A stretch of 64,000 bases of DNA from Euryarchaeota archaeon RBG_13_57_23 (GTDB taxonomy: Archaea; Thermoplasmatota; Thermoplasmata; UBA10834). The translations under genes and the position numbers were made by a program. The notes beneath the pieces were generated by a model. That model had not been told where the DNA came from. It worked only from the letters and a program-made list of their open reading frames with translations, and did not search any database. Below, piece by piece: positions 8,399 through 16,400 of the stretch (position 1 is the first letter of the stretch; the number at the start of each line of letters is the position of its first letter). Location of the stretch: the NCBI GenBank assembly GCA_001800675.1, contig MGVW01000035.1, forward strand, positions 1 through 64,000. Reading direction: 5' to 3'.

Positions 8399-9319
8399 CT
8401 AGACGGGCGTCAGCCAATCTCCGTGCTTCTTGTCATTACCTCTGACGATGGCCATGAACCGGCTCTGAATCGCCTTGGTGATAGGACCTACCTTTCCGTC
8501 CCCCACGGATCTTCGGTCGATCTCCCTAACCGGGGTGACTTCGGCTGCGGTGCCAGTTAGGAAGATCTCGTCCGCAAGATAGAGCTCAGGTCGCGCGATG
8601 TCCTGCTCGACCACCTCATGGCCCATCTCCTTCGCCAGAACCATGATTGACTCCCTTGTTATTCCGGGAAGGATGCCTGCACTGATCGGCGGAGTTGATA
8701 TCCTGCCCTTCCGGACCATGAACAGATTCTCGCCAGAGCCCTCTGCGACCATGTGGGTGTCGTTGAGCATGATCGTCTCGTCGAACCCGTTCATCTTGGC
8801 TTCCATGATCGCGAGCGCACTGTTCAGATAGTCTCCGCAGACCTTCGCCGTTGCGGGAACCGACCCGGTCGTGACCCTGTGCCAGGACGAGGTGTGGGCC
8901 CTGATGCCGTTCTTCATTCCCTCCTCGCCCAGGTACGCGCCGATCGGGAACGCGATGATGAAGACCTCAACAGGATAGCCGGTCGGGTTGACACCGAAGC
9001 CGTGGACTCCGTAGAACGCGATCGGTCTGATGTAGCACGCACCCAGCTTGTTCGATTTCACGGTATCCTTCGCCGCGCTGCAGAGTTCGTCGACCGTGTA
9101 TGGAAGCTTGATGTGGAGGACTTTGCACGAGCTTTGCAGTCGTTCCATGTGCTCCTTGAGCCTGAATATGGCCGGCCCCTTCGGAGTGCTGTACGCTCTT
9201 ATGCCTTCAAAGGCTCCTGTCCCGTAGTGCAGTCCATGTGTCATCACATGGACCGTCGCGTCCTCCCACGGGATGAGCTTGCCGTTCTTCCAGATCTTCT
9301 CCGTCGGCTGTATCTGCAT
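8399..9319 (-). CDS. ilvE: Branched-chain amino-acid aminotransferase
   Basis: 306 aa, fold-type IV PLP enzyme, the usual length of IlvE. It interconverts Leu/Ile/Val and their 2-oxo acids with glutamate. K159 (in TAKVCGDYLNS) aligns with the Schiff-base lysine of E. coli IlvE. The N-terminal GTGAFEGIRAY, the YIRP motif near 97-100 and the GSGENLF motif near 194-200 are typical. It is the last gene of the ilvB-ilvN-ilvC-FAH-ilvE cluster, 21 bp after the FAH gene. D-amino-acid transaminase is a relative but less likely in this operon. Confidence 0.93.
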   Translation of the reverse strand: MQIQPTEKIWKNGKLIPWEDATVHVMTHGLHYGTGAFEGIRAYSTPKGPAIFRLKEHMERLQSSCKVLHIKLPYTVDELCSAAKDTVKSNKLGACYIRPIAFYGVHGFGVNPTGYPVEVFIIAFPIGAYLGEEGMKNGIRAHTSSWHRVTTGSVPATAKVCGDYLNSALAIMEAKMNGFDETIMLNDTHMVAEGSGENLFMVRKGRISTPPISAGILPGITRESIMVLAKEMGHEVVEQDIARPELYLADEIFLTGTAAEVTPVREIDRRSVGDGKVGPITKAIQSRFMAIVRGNDKKHGDWLTPV

Positions 9320-9340
9320 ATCCCTACTCTCCTGGTCTGC

Positions 9341-10129
9341 TTATCGTGCTCGGACTACTTGGTTTCTGAGGCTTCCGACACCGTCCACCTCAACCTCGAC
9401 TACGTCCCCTTCCTTCATCGGGGCGATGCCAGAGGGGGTACCAGTGGCAACTATGTCTCCCGGCTCGAGAACCATTATCCTCGATATGTACTCGACTAGT
9501 GCAGCGTCCCCGAACACCCTGTCTGAGAGCGGGCAATCCTGAACCACCTTCCCATTGAGCTTGGTCGTCACCCGAGTCGGGACGTTGTTCGTTAGGAAAG
9601 GCCCAACAGGTGCGAATGTGTCGAAACCCTTTGCCCGAGTCCAGTCCATGTCCGTTTTCTGCAGGTCTCGCGCGGTGACGTCGTTTAGGCACGTGTACCC
9701 AAACACGTGTTTGAGGCCGTCCTTCACATGACTGGCTCTCTTCCCGACAACGAAAGCGCTCTCTCCTTCGAAATCCACTCTCGCGGACATCTCGGGAAGT
9801 AGTATCTTCTCTCCCGGGCCGATGATGGCGGACGACGGTTTGGAGAAGATTACAGGCTCCTTCGGCGTCGGTGCTTTCATCTCGGCGATGTGGCTTTTGA
9901 AGTTCAGGCCGACACACACTATCTTGGACGGTCGGTCGACTGGTGCGAGGACTTTCAGCTCCGAGAGTCTGTGCGTCCTCGTCGTCTGTTCGACTCCGTA
10001 CCTGATCGCGTCCATCATGCACGAGGCGTCCGTCTCGATGACCTGATCTCCGACGACCTCGCCGACGAATGTCCTCTGGTCACGGGCGAACTTGCCAAGC
10101 CTCCATATCTGTGATTTGCGAGCGGTCAT
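9341..10129 (-). CDS. Fumarylacetoacetate hydrolase-family protein
   Basis: 262 aa. The conserved FAH fold core is present: a metal-binding region with VDFEGESAFVVGK and an upstream PE, the NDVTARDLQ motif, and the C-terminal GDIVATGTPSG motif. Members hydrolyse, decarboxylate or isomerise beta-diketo or hydroxy-oxo acids using Mg/Mn. The substrate cannot be read from the sequence. Its place between ilvC and ilvE suggests clean-up of, or a branch from, 2-oxo acid intermediates, or oxaloacetate decarboxylation, all inference. The start codon at 10129 is preceded by a 73-bp gap from ilvC. Confidence 0.85.
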   Translation of the reverse strand: MTARKSQIWRLGKFARDQRTFVGEVVGDQVIETDASCMMDAIRYGVEQTTRTHRLSELKVLAPVDRPSKIVCVGLNFKSHIAEMKAPTPKEPVIFSKPSSAIIGPGEKILLPEMSARVDFEGESAFVVGKRASHVKDGLKHVFGYTCLNDVTARDLQKTDMDWTRAKGFDTFAPVGPFLTNNVPTRVTTKLNGKVVQDCPLSDRVFGDAALVEYISRIMVLEPGDIVATGTPSGIAPMKEGDVVEVEVDGVGSLRNQVVRAR

Positions 10130-10202
10130 CGTACCGTCTGTCCCCTTGAATCACGGACAACTTGACCTCGAAGTGAGCGATAGTTCGTGTTCGATCAGCT
10201 GC

Positions 10203-11183
10203 TCACTCGAACATCTTGCGTATCCTTCTGCCGACTACCTCAATCTGGGATCTCTCTCCTTCTTCTCGCAGCTTTGTGAGCGTCGGCATGCCAGCCTTGT
10301 GCTCGTCGACCCACTCTTTGGCGAACTTCCCCGATCGTATGTCCGCCAGCAAGGTCTTCATCATGGCTTTCACCCTGTCATCGATTATGACCGGGCCTCG
10401 GGTCCTGCCGCCGTACTCGGCCGTGTTGGACACTCCGTCCCACATGCCCTCGATCCCGCCCTTCTGGACGAGGTCGATTATCAGCTTGAGCTCGTGTAGC
10501 ACCTCGAAGTAGGCGATCTCCGGCTGGTAGCCAGCCTCGACGAGCACCTCGAAGGACTTCTTGATGAGCTCGCTCGCGCCACCGCAGAGGTCCGCCTGTT
10601 CCCCGAACAGGTCTGTCTCGGTCTCCTCGTCGAAGGTTGTTTCGATGACTCCCCTGGTGGTCGCCTTCAAACCCTTGGCGATTGCCAGTGCTGTCTTCTT
10701 GGCCTTGCCGGAGTGGTCCTGGTAGACTGCCACGAGAGCCGGGACCCCTATGCCAGAGAGATAGGTCTCCCTGACGAGGGCGCCTGGCCCCTTAGGGGCG
10801 ACCATGATCACATCGATGTTCTTGGGGGGCACTATCCTCTTGAAATGTATGTTGAACCCGTGCGCGAAGTCGAGCGTCATGCCCTTCCGCAGGTACGGAG
10901 CCACGTCCTTGTCGTAGACTGTTTTCTGTACCTCGTCCGGGATCAGCATCATGACGATATCCGCGCTCTTGACCGCCTCCGGTATTGTGGCGATCCTCAT
11001 CTTGTCGGCCCTAGCCCTCTTCCAGGTCTCATCCTTCAGGTTGAGTCCGAGGACAACGTCGACTCCGCTGTCCCGTAGGTTCAGGGACTGGGCCCTGCCC
11101 TGTATTCCGTATCCTATTACTGCGACCCTCTTGCCCCTCAGGACCTTCAGGTCGGCGTCCTTGTTGTAGTATATCTTCGCCAT
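10203..11183 (-). CDS. ilvC: Ketol-acid reductoisomerase
   Basis: 326 aa, class I length. It converts 2-acetolactate or 2-aceto-2-hydroxybutyrate to the dihydroxy acids with NAD(P)H. The Rossmann motif GYGIQGRAQ lies near the N-terminus, followed by the acidic metal-binding helices of the knotted C-terminal domain (EQADLCGG and EVLHELKLIIDL). The reading frame extends to a TTG at 11192, but AAGGAGAG is 10 nt before the ATG at 11183 and only 2 nt before the TTG, so 11183 is used. It follows ilvN by 19 bp. Confidence 0.95.
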   Translation of the reverse strand: MAKIYYNKDADLKVLRGKRVAVIGYGIQGRAQSLNLRDSGVDVVLGLNLKDETWKRARADKMRIATIPEAVKSADIVMMLIPDEVQKTVYDKDVAPYLRKGMTLDFAHGFNIHFKRIVPPKNIDVIMVAPKGPGALVRETYLSGIGVPALVAVYQDHSGKAKKTALAIAKGLKATTRGVIETTFDEETETDLFGEQADLCGGASELIKKSFEVLVEAGYQPEIAYFEVLHELKLIIDLVQKGGIEGMWDGVSNTAEYGGRTRGPVIIDDRVKAMMKTLLADIRSGKFAKEWVDEHKAGMPTLTKLREEGERSQIEVVGRRIRKMFE

Positions 11184-11202
11184 CGCGTTCAACTCTCCTT
11201 GC

Positions 11203-11565
11203 TCAGATCGCGTTCATCGCCTGTATGTACTTCTCCGGCTGGCTCTTGCTGACGATCGCCTCGACCTCTTGGACGCTCCCCGTCACTCTGCACAGGCCTT
11301 CCTTGCTGGACAGAAGCGCATAGGCTTCGTGTCTCGAATGGTCGACCAGGTCGCACTCGATGACCTCTTGGAGCGCCCTCATGTGCTCCAGCACGTTGAG
11401 GGCCTTCTCCTTGTCCGTGATCGACAGAACTATCCTCGCCCGGTCAGGTATCTCGCACTTCCCGACGACGATCGTTTCGACGTTGATCCTCTTCCTGTTG
11501 AACTCGCCCATTACCCGTTGCATCACACCTGGCTGGTCGTAGACCAGCAGCATCATGACTTCCAT
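11203..11565 (-). CDS. ilvN: Acetolactate synthase small subunit, short form
   Basis: 120 aa. Regulatory ACT-domain partner of IlvB, usually the site of valine feedback. One ACT domain spans about 1-78 (DQPGVMQRVMGEF at the start). The remaining 40 residues are much shorter than the C-terminal domain of typical IlvN/IlvH (about 160 aa), so this is a reduced small subunit. Its ATG directly abuts the ilvB stop (TGA then ATG, no gap), which implies translational coupling. Confidence 0.85.
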   Translation of the reverse strand: MEVMMLLVYDQPGVMQRVMGEFNRKRINVETIVVGKCEIPDRARIVLSITDKEKALNVLEHMRALQEVIECDLVDHSRHEAYALLSSKEGLCRVTGSVQEVEAIVSKSQPEKYIQAMNAI

Positions 11566-13251
11566 TCAGCACACCCCGCCTTTCCAGGGGCACCTGCCCT
11601 TGATACAGTCCGCCGAAGTCTTCCCCGGGGGCGTCATGGGGAGCACATCCTCCTCAGGATCCACCACGAAGTCTATCAGGAAGGGCATCTCGGACTTGGT
11701 TGCCTTCTGTATAGCTTCCGCGACCTCGGAAGGCCTCTCGACTCTTATTGCTTCCGCTCCGTAGGCCTCCGCCAGCTTCACGAAGTCCGGTGTCGGGACC
11801 GTGAACTGGGAGGCCATATACCTAGAGCCGTAGAACAGCTTCTGCCACTGCTTGACCATGCCCAACCATCCGTTGTTCAGCAGCGCCACAACCACGGGTA
11901 TGTCATTCTCGACCGCAGTCGCGAACTCCTGGGAGACCATCTGGAGGCTGCCGTCCCCCGCGATGTCCACGACCACGCTCTTGGGCCTGGCGATCTTAGC
12001 ACCGAGGGCCGCAGGGAACCCGAACCCCATCGTTCCCAAGCCACCGGACGTGATGAACATGCGCTTCCCGTAGCACTTGTAGAAGTGAGCGGCCCACATC
12101 TGGTTCTGCCCCACCTCCGTCGTGACGATCGCATCATCCGGGAGGTTCTTCGAGAGCTCGTAGATCACTTTCTGGGGCTTCAGCGGCTCTGACTTGAGGT
12201 TGTAGTCGCATGAACACTCCTTGTTGAGCTCTATGATCCTCTGCTTCCATGTGGCAGCCTTCTTCCGTTTCTGCAGCCCGGCGAGGAGCGCGTTGACTAC
12301 GGTCCACGCGTCGCCTACCAGCCCCACCCTGCCTTTGACGTTCTTGCCTATCTCCGAGGAGTCGATGTCCACATGGACGACCTTCGTCTTGGCGCCGAAC
12401 TCGCTGAGTTTCCCCGTCACGCGATCGCTGAACCGTGTGCCTATTGCCAGGAGCACATCGCAGTTGTTGAGGGCATAGTTGGCGACCTGTCTCCCGTGCA
12501 TGCCACATACCCCAAGTACTAAGGGGTGATTCTCAGGGACTGATCCCTTGGCCATCAACGTGGTGACCACAGGGGCCATGAGCATCTCCGATAGTCTCAT
12601 GATTTCCGTCCCAGCCTGTGACCAGCTGACCCCGCCTCCGACCATTATCGTGGGGCGTTCCGAGTTCTCCAACAGCTTGATCGCATCCAGGAGTCCTTCG
12701 AGGTTACGTTTCGGCTTCGGCACCCGAACCTCCCTCGCCATCTGCTCATCGGTTATCTCCGCCTGGAATATGTCGACTGGTATGTCCACATGGACCGGAC
12801 CGTATCGACCTGTCATGGCGATGAGGAACGCCTTCTTCATCGTCTCCGGGAAGACCTTGGGGTCAACAACCCTGAAGTTGTGCTTCGAGACCGGCATCAT
12901 CAGGCTGAAGGAATCGGCCTCTTGAAAGGCATCGTTGCCGAGCACATGGGTTGCTACTTGACCGGTGATAGCCACCATAGGGGAGGAGTCCATGAACGCC
13001 GTGGCAACTCCTGTCACAAGGTTCGTTGCACCAGGACCCGATGTCGCCACGCATACACCCGGCTTTTTCGCCACTCGCGCGTAACCGTCGGCCATGTGTC
13101 CAGCGCATTGTTCGTGCCGGGGAAGTATGTGCCTGATGTCGGACTGCACAAGCTCGTCGTAGAACGGAAGTAGGACGCCGCCTGGAATGCCGAACATTAC
13201 CTCTACGTTTTGCTTTTCCAGCAACTCCACGGCAGCCCGAGCACCTTTCAT
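11566..13251 (-). CDS. ilvB: Acetolactate synthase large subunit
   Basis: 561 aa. ThDP- and FAD-dependent condensation of pyruvate with pyruvate or 2-oxobutyrate, the first step to Val/Leu/Ile. The N-terminal GIPGG and RHEQ (catalytic Glu that activates ThDP) are present, as is the ThDP-Mg motif beginning GDGSLQM. An ATG six codons upstream (13269) is possible, but GAGGAG within those codons forms the ribosome site for the ATG at 13251. A leader with a long hairpin precedes it. ilvD and leuA are not in this window. Confidence 0.94.
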   Translation of the reverse strand: MKGARAAVELLEKQNVEVMFGIPGGVLLPFYDELVQSDIRHILPRHEQCAGHMADGYARVAKKPGVCVATSGPGATNLVTGVATAFMDSSPMVAITGQVATHVLGNDAFQEADSFSLMMPVSKHNFRVVDPKVFPETMKKAFLIAMTGRYGPVHVDIPVDIFQAEITDEQMAREVRVPKPKRNLEGLLDAIKLLENSERPTIMVGGGVSWSQAGTEIMRLSEMLMAPVVTTLMAKGSVPENHPLVLGVCGMHGRQVANYALNNCDVLLAIGTRFSDRVTGKLSEFGAKTKVVHVDIDSSEIGKNVKGRVGLVGDAWTVVNALLAGLQKRKKAATWKQRIIELNKECSCDYNLKSEPLKPQKVIYELSKNLPDDAIVTTEVGQNQMWAAHFYKCYGKRMFITSGGLGTMGFGFPAALGAKIARPKSVVVDIAGDGSLQMVSQEFATAVENDIPVVVALLNNGWLGMVKQWQKLFYGSRYMASQFTVPTPDFVKLAEAYGAEAIRVERPSEVAEAIQKATKSEMPFLIDFVVDPEEDVLPMTPPGKTSADCIKGRCPWKGGVC

Positions 13252-13274
13252 CACTAACACACTCCTCATTCACT

Positions 13275-13317
13275 GCCCGCATGGACACCCGAAAAACCGC
13301 TTGTGTCCATTACGGGC
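13275..13317 (-). promoter_or_regulatory. Leader hairpin upstream of ilvB
   Basis: Positions 13281-13288 (ATGGACAC) and 13303-13310 (GTGTCCAT) are perfect 8-bp arms around a 14-nt loop. An outer 5-bp helix GCCCG (13275-13279) / CGGGC (13313-13317) extends the stem with a 1/2-nt internal loop. With the candidate TATA at 13442-13449 it would lie inside a leader of roughly 165 nt, ending 24 bp before the ilvB ATG. A 14-codon ORF (13266-13310) starts inside the stem and ends in the ribosome-site region; it is not rich in Leu, Ile or Val. Confidence 0.6.
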
Positions 13318-13418
13318 GCAAGATCCGCAGGTCGACCAGAACCCCTAGCACGACGAGAATAGGTGCCAATCCACAATGACCAGCGGACGCTCGCATCGGG
13401 GCTCACAATGGCCAAGCG

Positions 13419-13430
13419 GATATTAATATC
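13419..13430. promoter_or_regulatory. GATATTAATATC palindrome, candidate operator
   Basis: Perfect 12-bp palindrome just downstream of the minus-strand TATAAAAA (13449-13442), close to the predicted transcript start of the ilv operon. It resembles the GATAT-n-ATATC core of the 23-bp palindrome at 14454-14476. An operator for an amino-acid-sensing regulator is an inference; it could also be a second TATA-like element. Confidence 0.4.
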
Positions 13431-13441
13431 TTGTCTGGCCG

Positions 13442-13449
13442 TTTTTATA
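13442..13449 (-). promoter_or_regulatory. TATA box for the ilv operon
   Basis: Minus-strand TATAAAAA lies between the threonine-synthase-like stop codon (13469) and ilvB. It predicts a transcript start near 13418 and hence an unusually long leader for an archaeal mRNA. Confidence 0.6.
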
Positions 13450-13468
13450 CACGTTCGGATGTGCTGGC

Positions 13469-14419
13469 TCAATGCTTTCCGAAATGACCCCGGCCCGACA
13501 GCACCGAAACGAAAAGGTGGTTCCTGGAGTCTAGCTTCGAGATGCCCCACACCGCCCCTGCGGATGCCGGGAGGATGTCGAGCTTCTCCTCGAGCTTGAT
13601 GACTCTGGAAGCCTCGATGAGCTGCTCGTCGGGGATCTCCACGCCCGTACCATTCGAGTCCAGCATGGCCGATATGGCTTCGTCGGGGTCCGCGAGGAAG
13701 TTGCCTGATAGGGGCTCGTTTATTTCGGTGATCTTCAGGTCGGGCACGTTCAGTGAAGTCCTCAATCCAGATGCTACCCCGTGGACTGCCGAGTTGTTGT
13801 TCGAAACCCCCAGGATCCTGGGTTTCATGCTCATACCCCGAAAGCCGTGCCACACTCCCCCAATCAGAGATCCGTTGCCGACGGGGACGGAGACCCAGTC
13901 AGGCGGTCGTCCAATCCCCTGGGCGATCTCTTTCGCTATGTAAGTATAGGCAAAGATGTCCAAGCCGCTGTTCACTCCTCCGGGGTTGGCGTTGTACCAT
14001 TTGTTGGCTGTAGACTCCTCAGCGGCTTTCCTGAGGGCGTACTCGTAGTCCCCATCCACGTCCTTGACCTCAGAGGACAGGGACTCTATCTCGGCCCTTC
14101 TCGGAGCTGCGAAGTCCTTCGGGATGTAGATGCGGGCCTGCATGTTCAGCTTATCAGCGACATACGCAAGCGCGGCGCCGTAGTTGCCGCAGCTGACCGC
14201 AGTCACCTTCTTCATGCCCTTGTCCCTGGCATTCAGGCAGTGGACGAGCGCAGCGCGGTCCTTGTGGGTGCCCGAAGGGTTCTCCCCTTCTAGCTTCAGG
14301 AACAACCGGCGGATTCCGAGGCGCTTCTCGAGCTTCTGTGCCCTCACCAGCGGAGTCCCCCCGATCCTGAGAGCTTTCATCTGCATCTCGAGTTCTCTTA
14401 TCAGTTCAAGCGGGATCAA
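13469..14419 (-). CDS. Threonine synthase-like fold-II PLP enzyme
   Basis: 316 aa. The Schiff-base lysine is in NPSGTHKDRAA (about 48-58), SCGNYGAA matches the phosphate/substrate loop, and a glycine-rich GNGSLIGG loop follows. This is the threonine synthase / threonine dehydratase superfamily. Threonine synthase (O-phosphohomoserine to threonine) fits best by the THKDR motif and would feed isoleucine synthesis by the neighbouring ilv genes. It is shorter than bacterial ThrC, and dehydratase or another fold-II function is not excluded. The reading frame starts with TTG at 14419; ATGs at residues 13 and 15 are alternatives. Confidence 0.75.
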   Translation of the reverse strand: MIPLELIRELEMQMKALRIGGTPLVRAQKLEKRLGIRRLFLKLEGENPSGTHKDRAALVHCLNARDKGMKKVTAVSCGNYGAALAYVADKLNMQARIYIPKDFAAPRRAEIESLSSEVKDVDGDYEYALRKAAEESTANKWYNANPGGVNSGLDIFAYTYIAKEIAQGIGRPPDWVSVPVGNGSLIGGVWHGFRGMSMKPRILGVSNNNSAVHGVASGLRTSLNVPDLKITEINEPLSGNFLADPDEAISAMLDSNGTGVEIPDEQLIEASRVIKLEEKLDILPASAGAVWGISKLDSRNHLFVSVLSGRGHFGKH

Positions 14420-14453
14420 TCGAAGTCATTACTCCTCAAAGGGGTTGGAATTA

Positions 14454-14476
14454 CAGGCGGATATCATATCCGCCTG
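14454..14476. promoter_or_regulatory. 23-bp perfect inverted repeat
   Basis: CAGGCGGATAT (14454-14464), a single central base, then ATATCCGCCTG (14466-14476): 11-bp perfect arms. It lies in the 84-bp gap between the mttB-like stop (14504) and the threonine-synthase-like start (14419). There is no T-run on the minus strand after it, so an operator is at least as likely as a terminator. Its core GATAT-n-ATATC recurs at 13419-13430. Confidence 0.7.
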
Positions 14477-14503
14477 CTTTGATGTTTGGCAGGGCTGCTG
14501 CGC

Positions 14504-15970
14504 TCAGTCTAGCCCGTGGCTGCTGATATCTCTTTCGGCTTCCTTCACGATCCGCTCGAAATCTCTCGCGACATCGCTCGGAACAGGCTGCACGACATGC
14601 TCTTTCATGATCTTGGCCGCCTTCTCTCTCGCCCTGTCAACTACGGACTTCTTGCCATCCGCTTCCCATGTCTCTCCGGTCCTGCGGTCCGTTATGTCCG
14701 TCATGAAGTGTTCCTTGTGCAACCATTGCATCGTGTGTCTCTCCGAGAGGAAGCTCCCTCCTGGACCGACCTTCTTTATGATGTCCACTGCCAGGTGGTC
14801 GTCGTCGATCGTGACGCCCTGGGCCAATCTTGCCATTATCCGTGCCATCTCGTCATCGATGACCATCTGCTCATACGAGAGCATGGTCACGTCGTCAAGG
14901 AGCCCAAGCCCGGCGATCATGTCACAGCCCGCGTAGAACTGCGGCATGCCGCTCGACATCTTCTCGTAGCACGCTTGAGGCCCAGGAAGCTTCGCCGAGG
15001 TCACGATGCCCCCGCAGAGAATCGAGAACCCGTAGTGGTGCGCGAGCTCTCCGGCTCCTGCGGATATCAGAGCCCTCTCGGGTCCGCCACCCGCCCAAGT
15101 CATGGTTCTCATGTCGAACGCTGCTCCGCCCGTGCCGTACATGAACGGCGACCCAGGTGCGGCCAGCTGGGCCATGGTGAGTCCTCCCAGGACCTCCGCG
15201 TTGTTAACTATGATGGATCCTGCGAGAGTCACTGGTCCGGTTATGCCCGCCTGAGGCATCCCGTAGAACGAGATCGGCACCCCCGCGCGCGCTAGCTCGA
15301 GCGCTCCTTCCGTGGAGCCGCCATCGAGCTGCAAGGGCGAGAAGGGACAGTGCATCGAGGAGAAAATGGGCTTCCTCCGGAGGGCCTTCTTGTCCCCCGC
15401 AAGGGCTGCTCCGATCTCCACGAGCCATTTTGCCTCACGTCTGTGGCTTGTGGTCTCTACCTGCACGTGCTTTTCTATGCTAGATAGCGCCACCTTCAGG
15501 TCAACAACATGCCTGATGTAGTCCGGAACATCCTGGCAGCTCACGCATGGCCAGAAGATATGCGCGGAGTCGAGGGCATTCGCGACCTTGCCGACAGTTG
15601 CGAGATCCTCGGTCGTGGACATCCTTCGCTTGCCCGTCCTGAAGTCCATCACGCTCGTTCCATTGCCATCAGTTGTGCAGTAAGTCCGCCTGCCGTCAAG
15701 GACCACGTTGTGTTTCGGAGTTCTCGAATACAGCGTCAGATTCTTCTTCGCCTTATGAATCGCCTCTTCAACGAGGTTGCCTGGGATTTTGGCAATGCTC
15801 GTCTTGTGGTCGACCGAGCAACCCGCGTCCTCGAGCAGTCCGAGGCATTCCTTGCTGATCACCTTGATGCCCGCGTTCTCGAGGACGTCCAGCGTTCCCC
15901 AGTGCAATGAGCGCAGATCGCTCTTCTCGAACATGCGGAACGCGATTTTCCCCTTCGGAAATCCTATCAT
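14504..15970 (-). CDS. MttB-family corrinoid methyltransferase, non-Pyl type
   Basis: 488 aa, full length for the trimethylamine methyltransferase (MttB) family. Members move a methyl group from a quaternary or tertiary amine to a corrinoid protein. True MttB has an in-frame amber codon for pyrrolysine; this gene reads through without one and uses TAG only as its terminal stop. It therefore resembles the MtgB-like glycine-betaine branch, and its substrate is unknown. No corrinoid protein or pyl gene is nearby. GAGGAGAG precedes the ATG, and a structured leader lies upstream. Confidence 0.86.
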   Translation of the reverse strand: MIGFPKGKIAFRMFEKSDLRSLHWGTLDVLENAGIKVISKECLGLLEDAGCSVDHKTSIAKIPGNLVEEAIHKAKKNLTLYSRTPKHNVVLDGRRTYCTTDGNGTSVMDFRTGKRRMSTTEDLATVGKVANALDSAHIFWPCVSCQDVPDYIRHVVDLKVALSSIEKHVQVETTSHRREAKWLVEIGAALAGDKKALRRKPIFSSMHCPFSPLQLDGGSTEGALELARAGVPISFYGMPQAGITGPVTLAGSIIVNNAEVLGGLTMAQLAAPGSPFMYGTGGAAFDMRTMTWAGGGPERALISAGAGELAHHYGFSILCGGIVTSAKLPGPQACYEKMSSGMPQFYAGCDMIAGLGLLDDVTMLSYEQMVIDDEMARIMARLAQGVTIDDDHLAVDIIKKVGPGGSFLSERHTMQWLHKEHFMTDITDRRTGETWEADGKKSVVDRAREKAAKIMKEHVVQPVPSDVARDFERIVKEAERDISSHGLD

Positions 15971-15986
15971 GTTTTGGCTCTCCTCA

Positions 15987-16023
15987 GGTCCTGTCTGTCA
16001 GGGCACAGCCGCCCTGGAGGACC
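15987..16023 (-). promoter_or_regulatory. Structured leader of the mttB-like gene
   Basis: An outer helix GGTCCT (15987-15992) / AGGACC (16018-16023) encloses an inner helix CAGGGC (15999-16004) / GCCCTG (16011-16016) with loop ACAGCC. From the TATA box at 16049-16056 the transcript should begin near 16026, so the hairpin would form the extreme 5' end of the mRNA and finish close to the ribosome site (15977-15984). Confidence 0.55.
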
Positions 16024-16048
16024 AGATTTGTTCCTGTATTGACGCCAA

Positions 16049-16056
16049 GTATATAG
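16049..16056 (-). promoter_or_regulatory. TATA box for the mttB-like gene
   Basis: Minus-strand CTATATAC at 16056-16049, about 80 bp upstream of the ATG at 15970, predicting a leader of about 55 nt. Confidence 0.6.
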
Positions 16057-16142
16057 TTAGTCGTGATTCGCGGGAATTCGTGTAGGGAGTGATGCGTGAT
16101 GGCTTGCCCCTGCGAAATCGCGGCGTCCTCACTCCCAAAAGG

Positions 16143-16149
16143 CTTTAAT
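16143..16149 (+). promoter_or_regulatory. TATA box for tRNA-Leu
   Basis: CTTTAAT lies 38-44 bp before the first base of the tRNA, the normal distance for archaeal tRNA promoters with a short 5' leader. Confidence 0.6.
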
Positions 16150-16186
16150 CGAACGAGAGATATGGGCGGACATCCAGCATGACTAT

Positions 16187-16271
16187 GCGGGGGTAGCCAA
16201 GCTCGGTCAACGGCGCCAGATTGAGGGTCTGGTCTCGCAGGAGTCCCTGAGTTCAAATCTCAGCCCCCGCA
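16187..16271 (+). tRNA. tRNA-Leu (anticodon GAG)
   Basis: 85 nt class II tRNA. The acceptor stem GCGGGGG (16187-16193) pairs with CCCCCGC (16264-16270) and the discriminator is A16271. The D stem is GCC/GGC. The anticodon stem CCAGA/TCTGG holds the loop TTGAGGG, giving anticodon GAG. A long variable arm follows, then the T stem CTGAG/CTCAG with loop TTCAAAT. CCA is not encoded and there is no intron. Confidence 0.96.
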
Positions 16272-16400
16272 CCTCACCCTCCGCCTCTTTTAGGTCATCA
16301 AACGGGCCGTGGAACCGGAACATTGATATCTAGTGCGATAGAATCTGATATATCGTCGCGCTACATAGTTTGTCCAGCAGAGCTCAATAATCGGTGCCGA

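Noticed and set aside
10173..10206. GTGAGC/GCTCAC pair after ilvC
   Set aside because: Long 22-nt loop, overlaps the stop codon, no U-run; too weak to call a terminator.
13266..13310. Leader peptide for ilvB attenuation
   Set aside because: Fourteen codons with a single Val and no Leu or Ile; a classical branched-chain attenuator would be rich in them. Kept only as a remark in the leader entry.
14504..15970. Pyrrolysine (amber read-through) in the mttB-like gene
   Set aside because: The frame is already full length, and the only TAG is the terminal stop.
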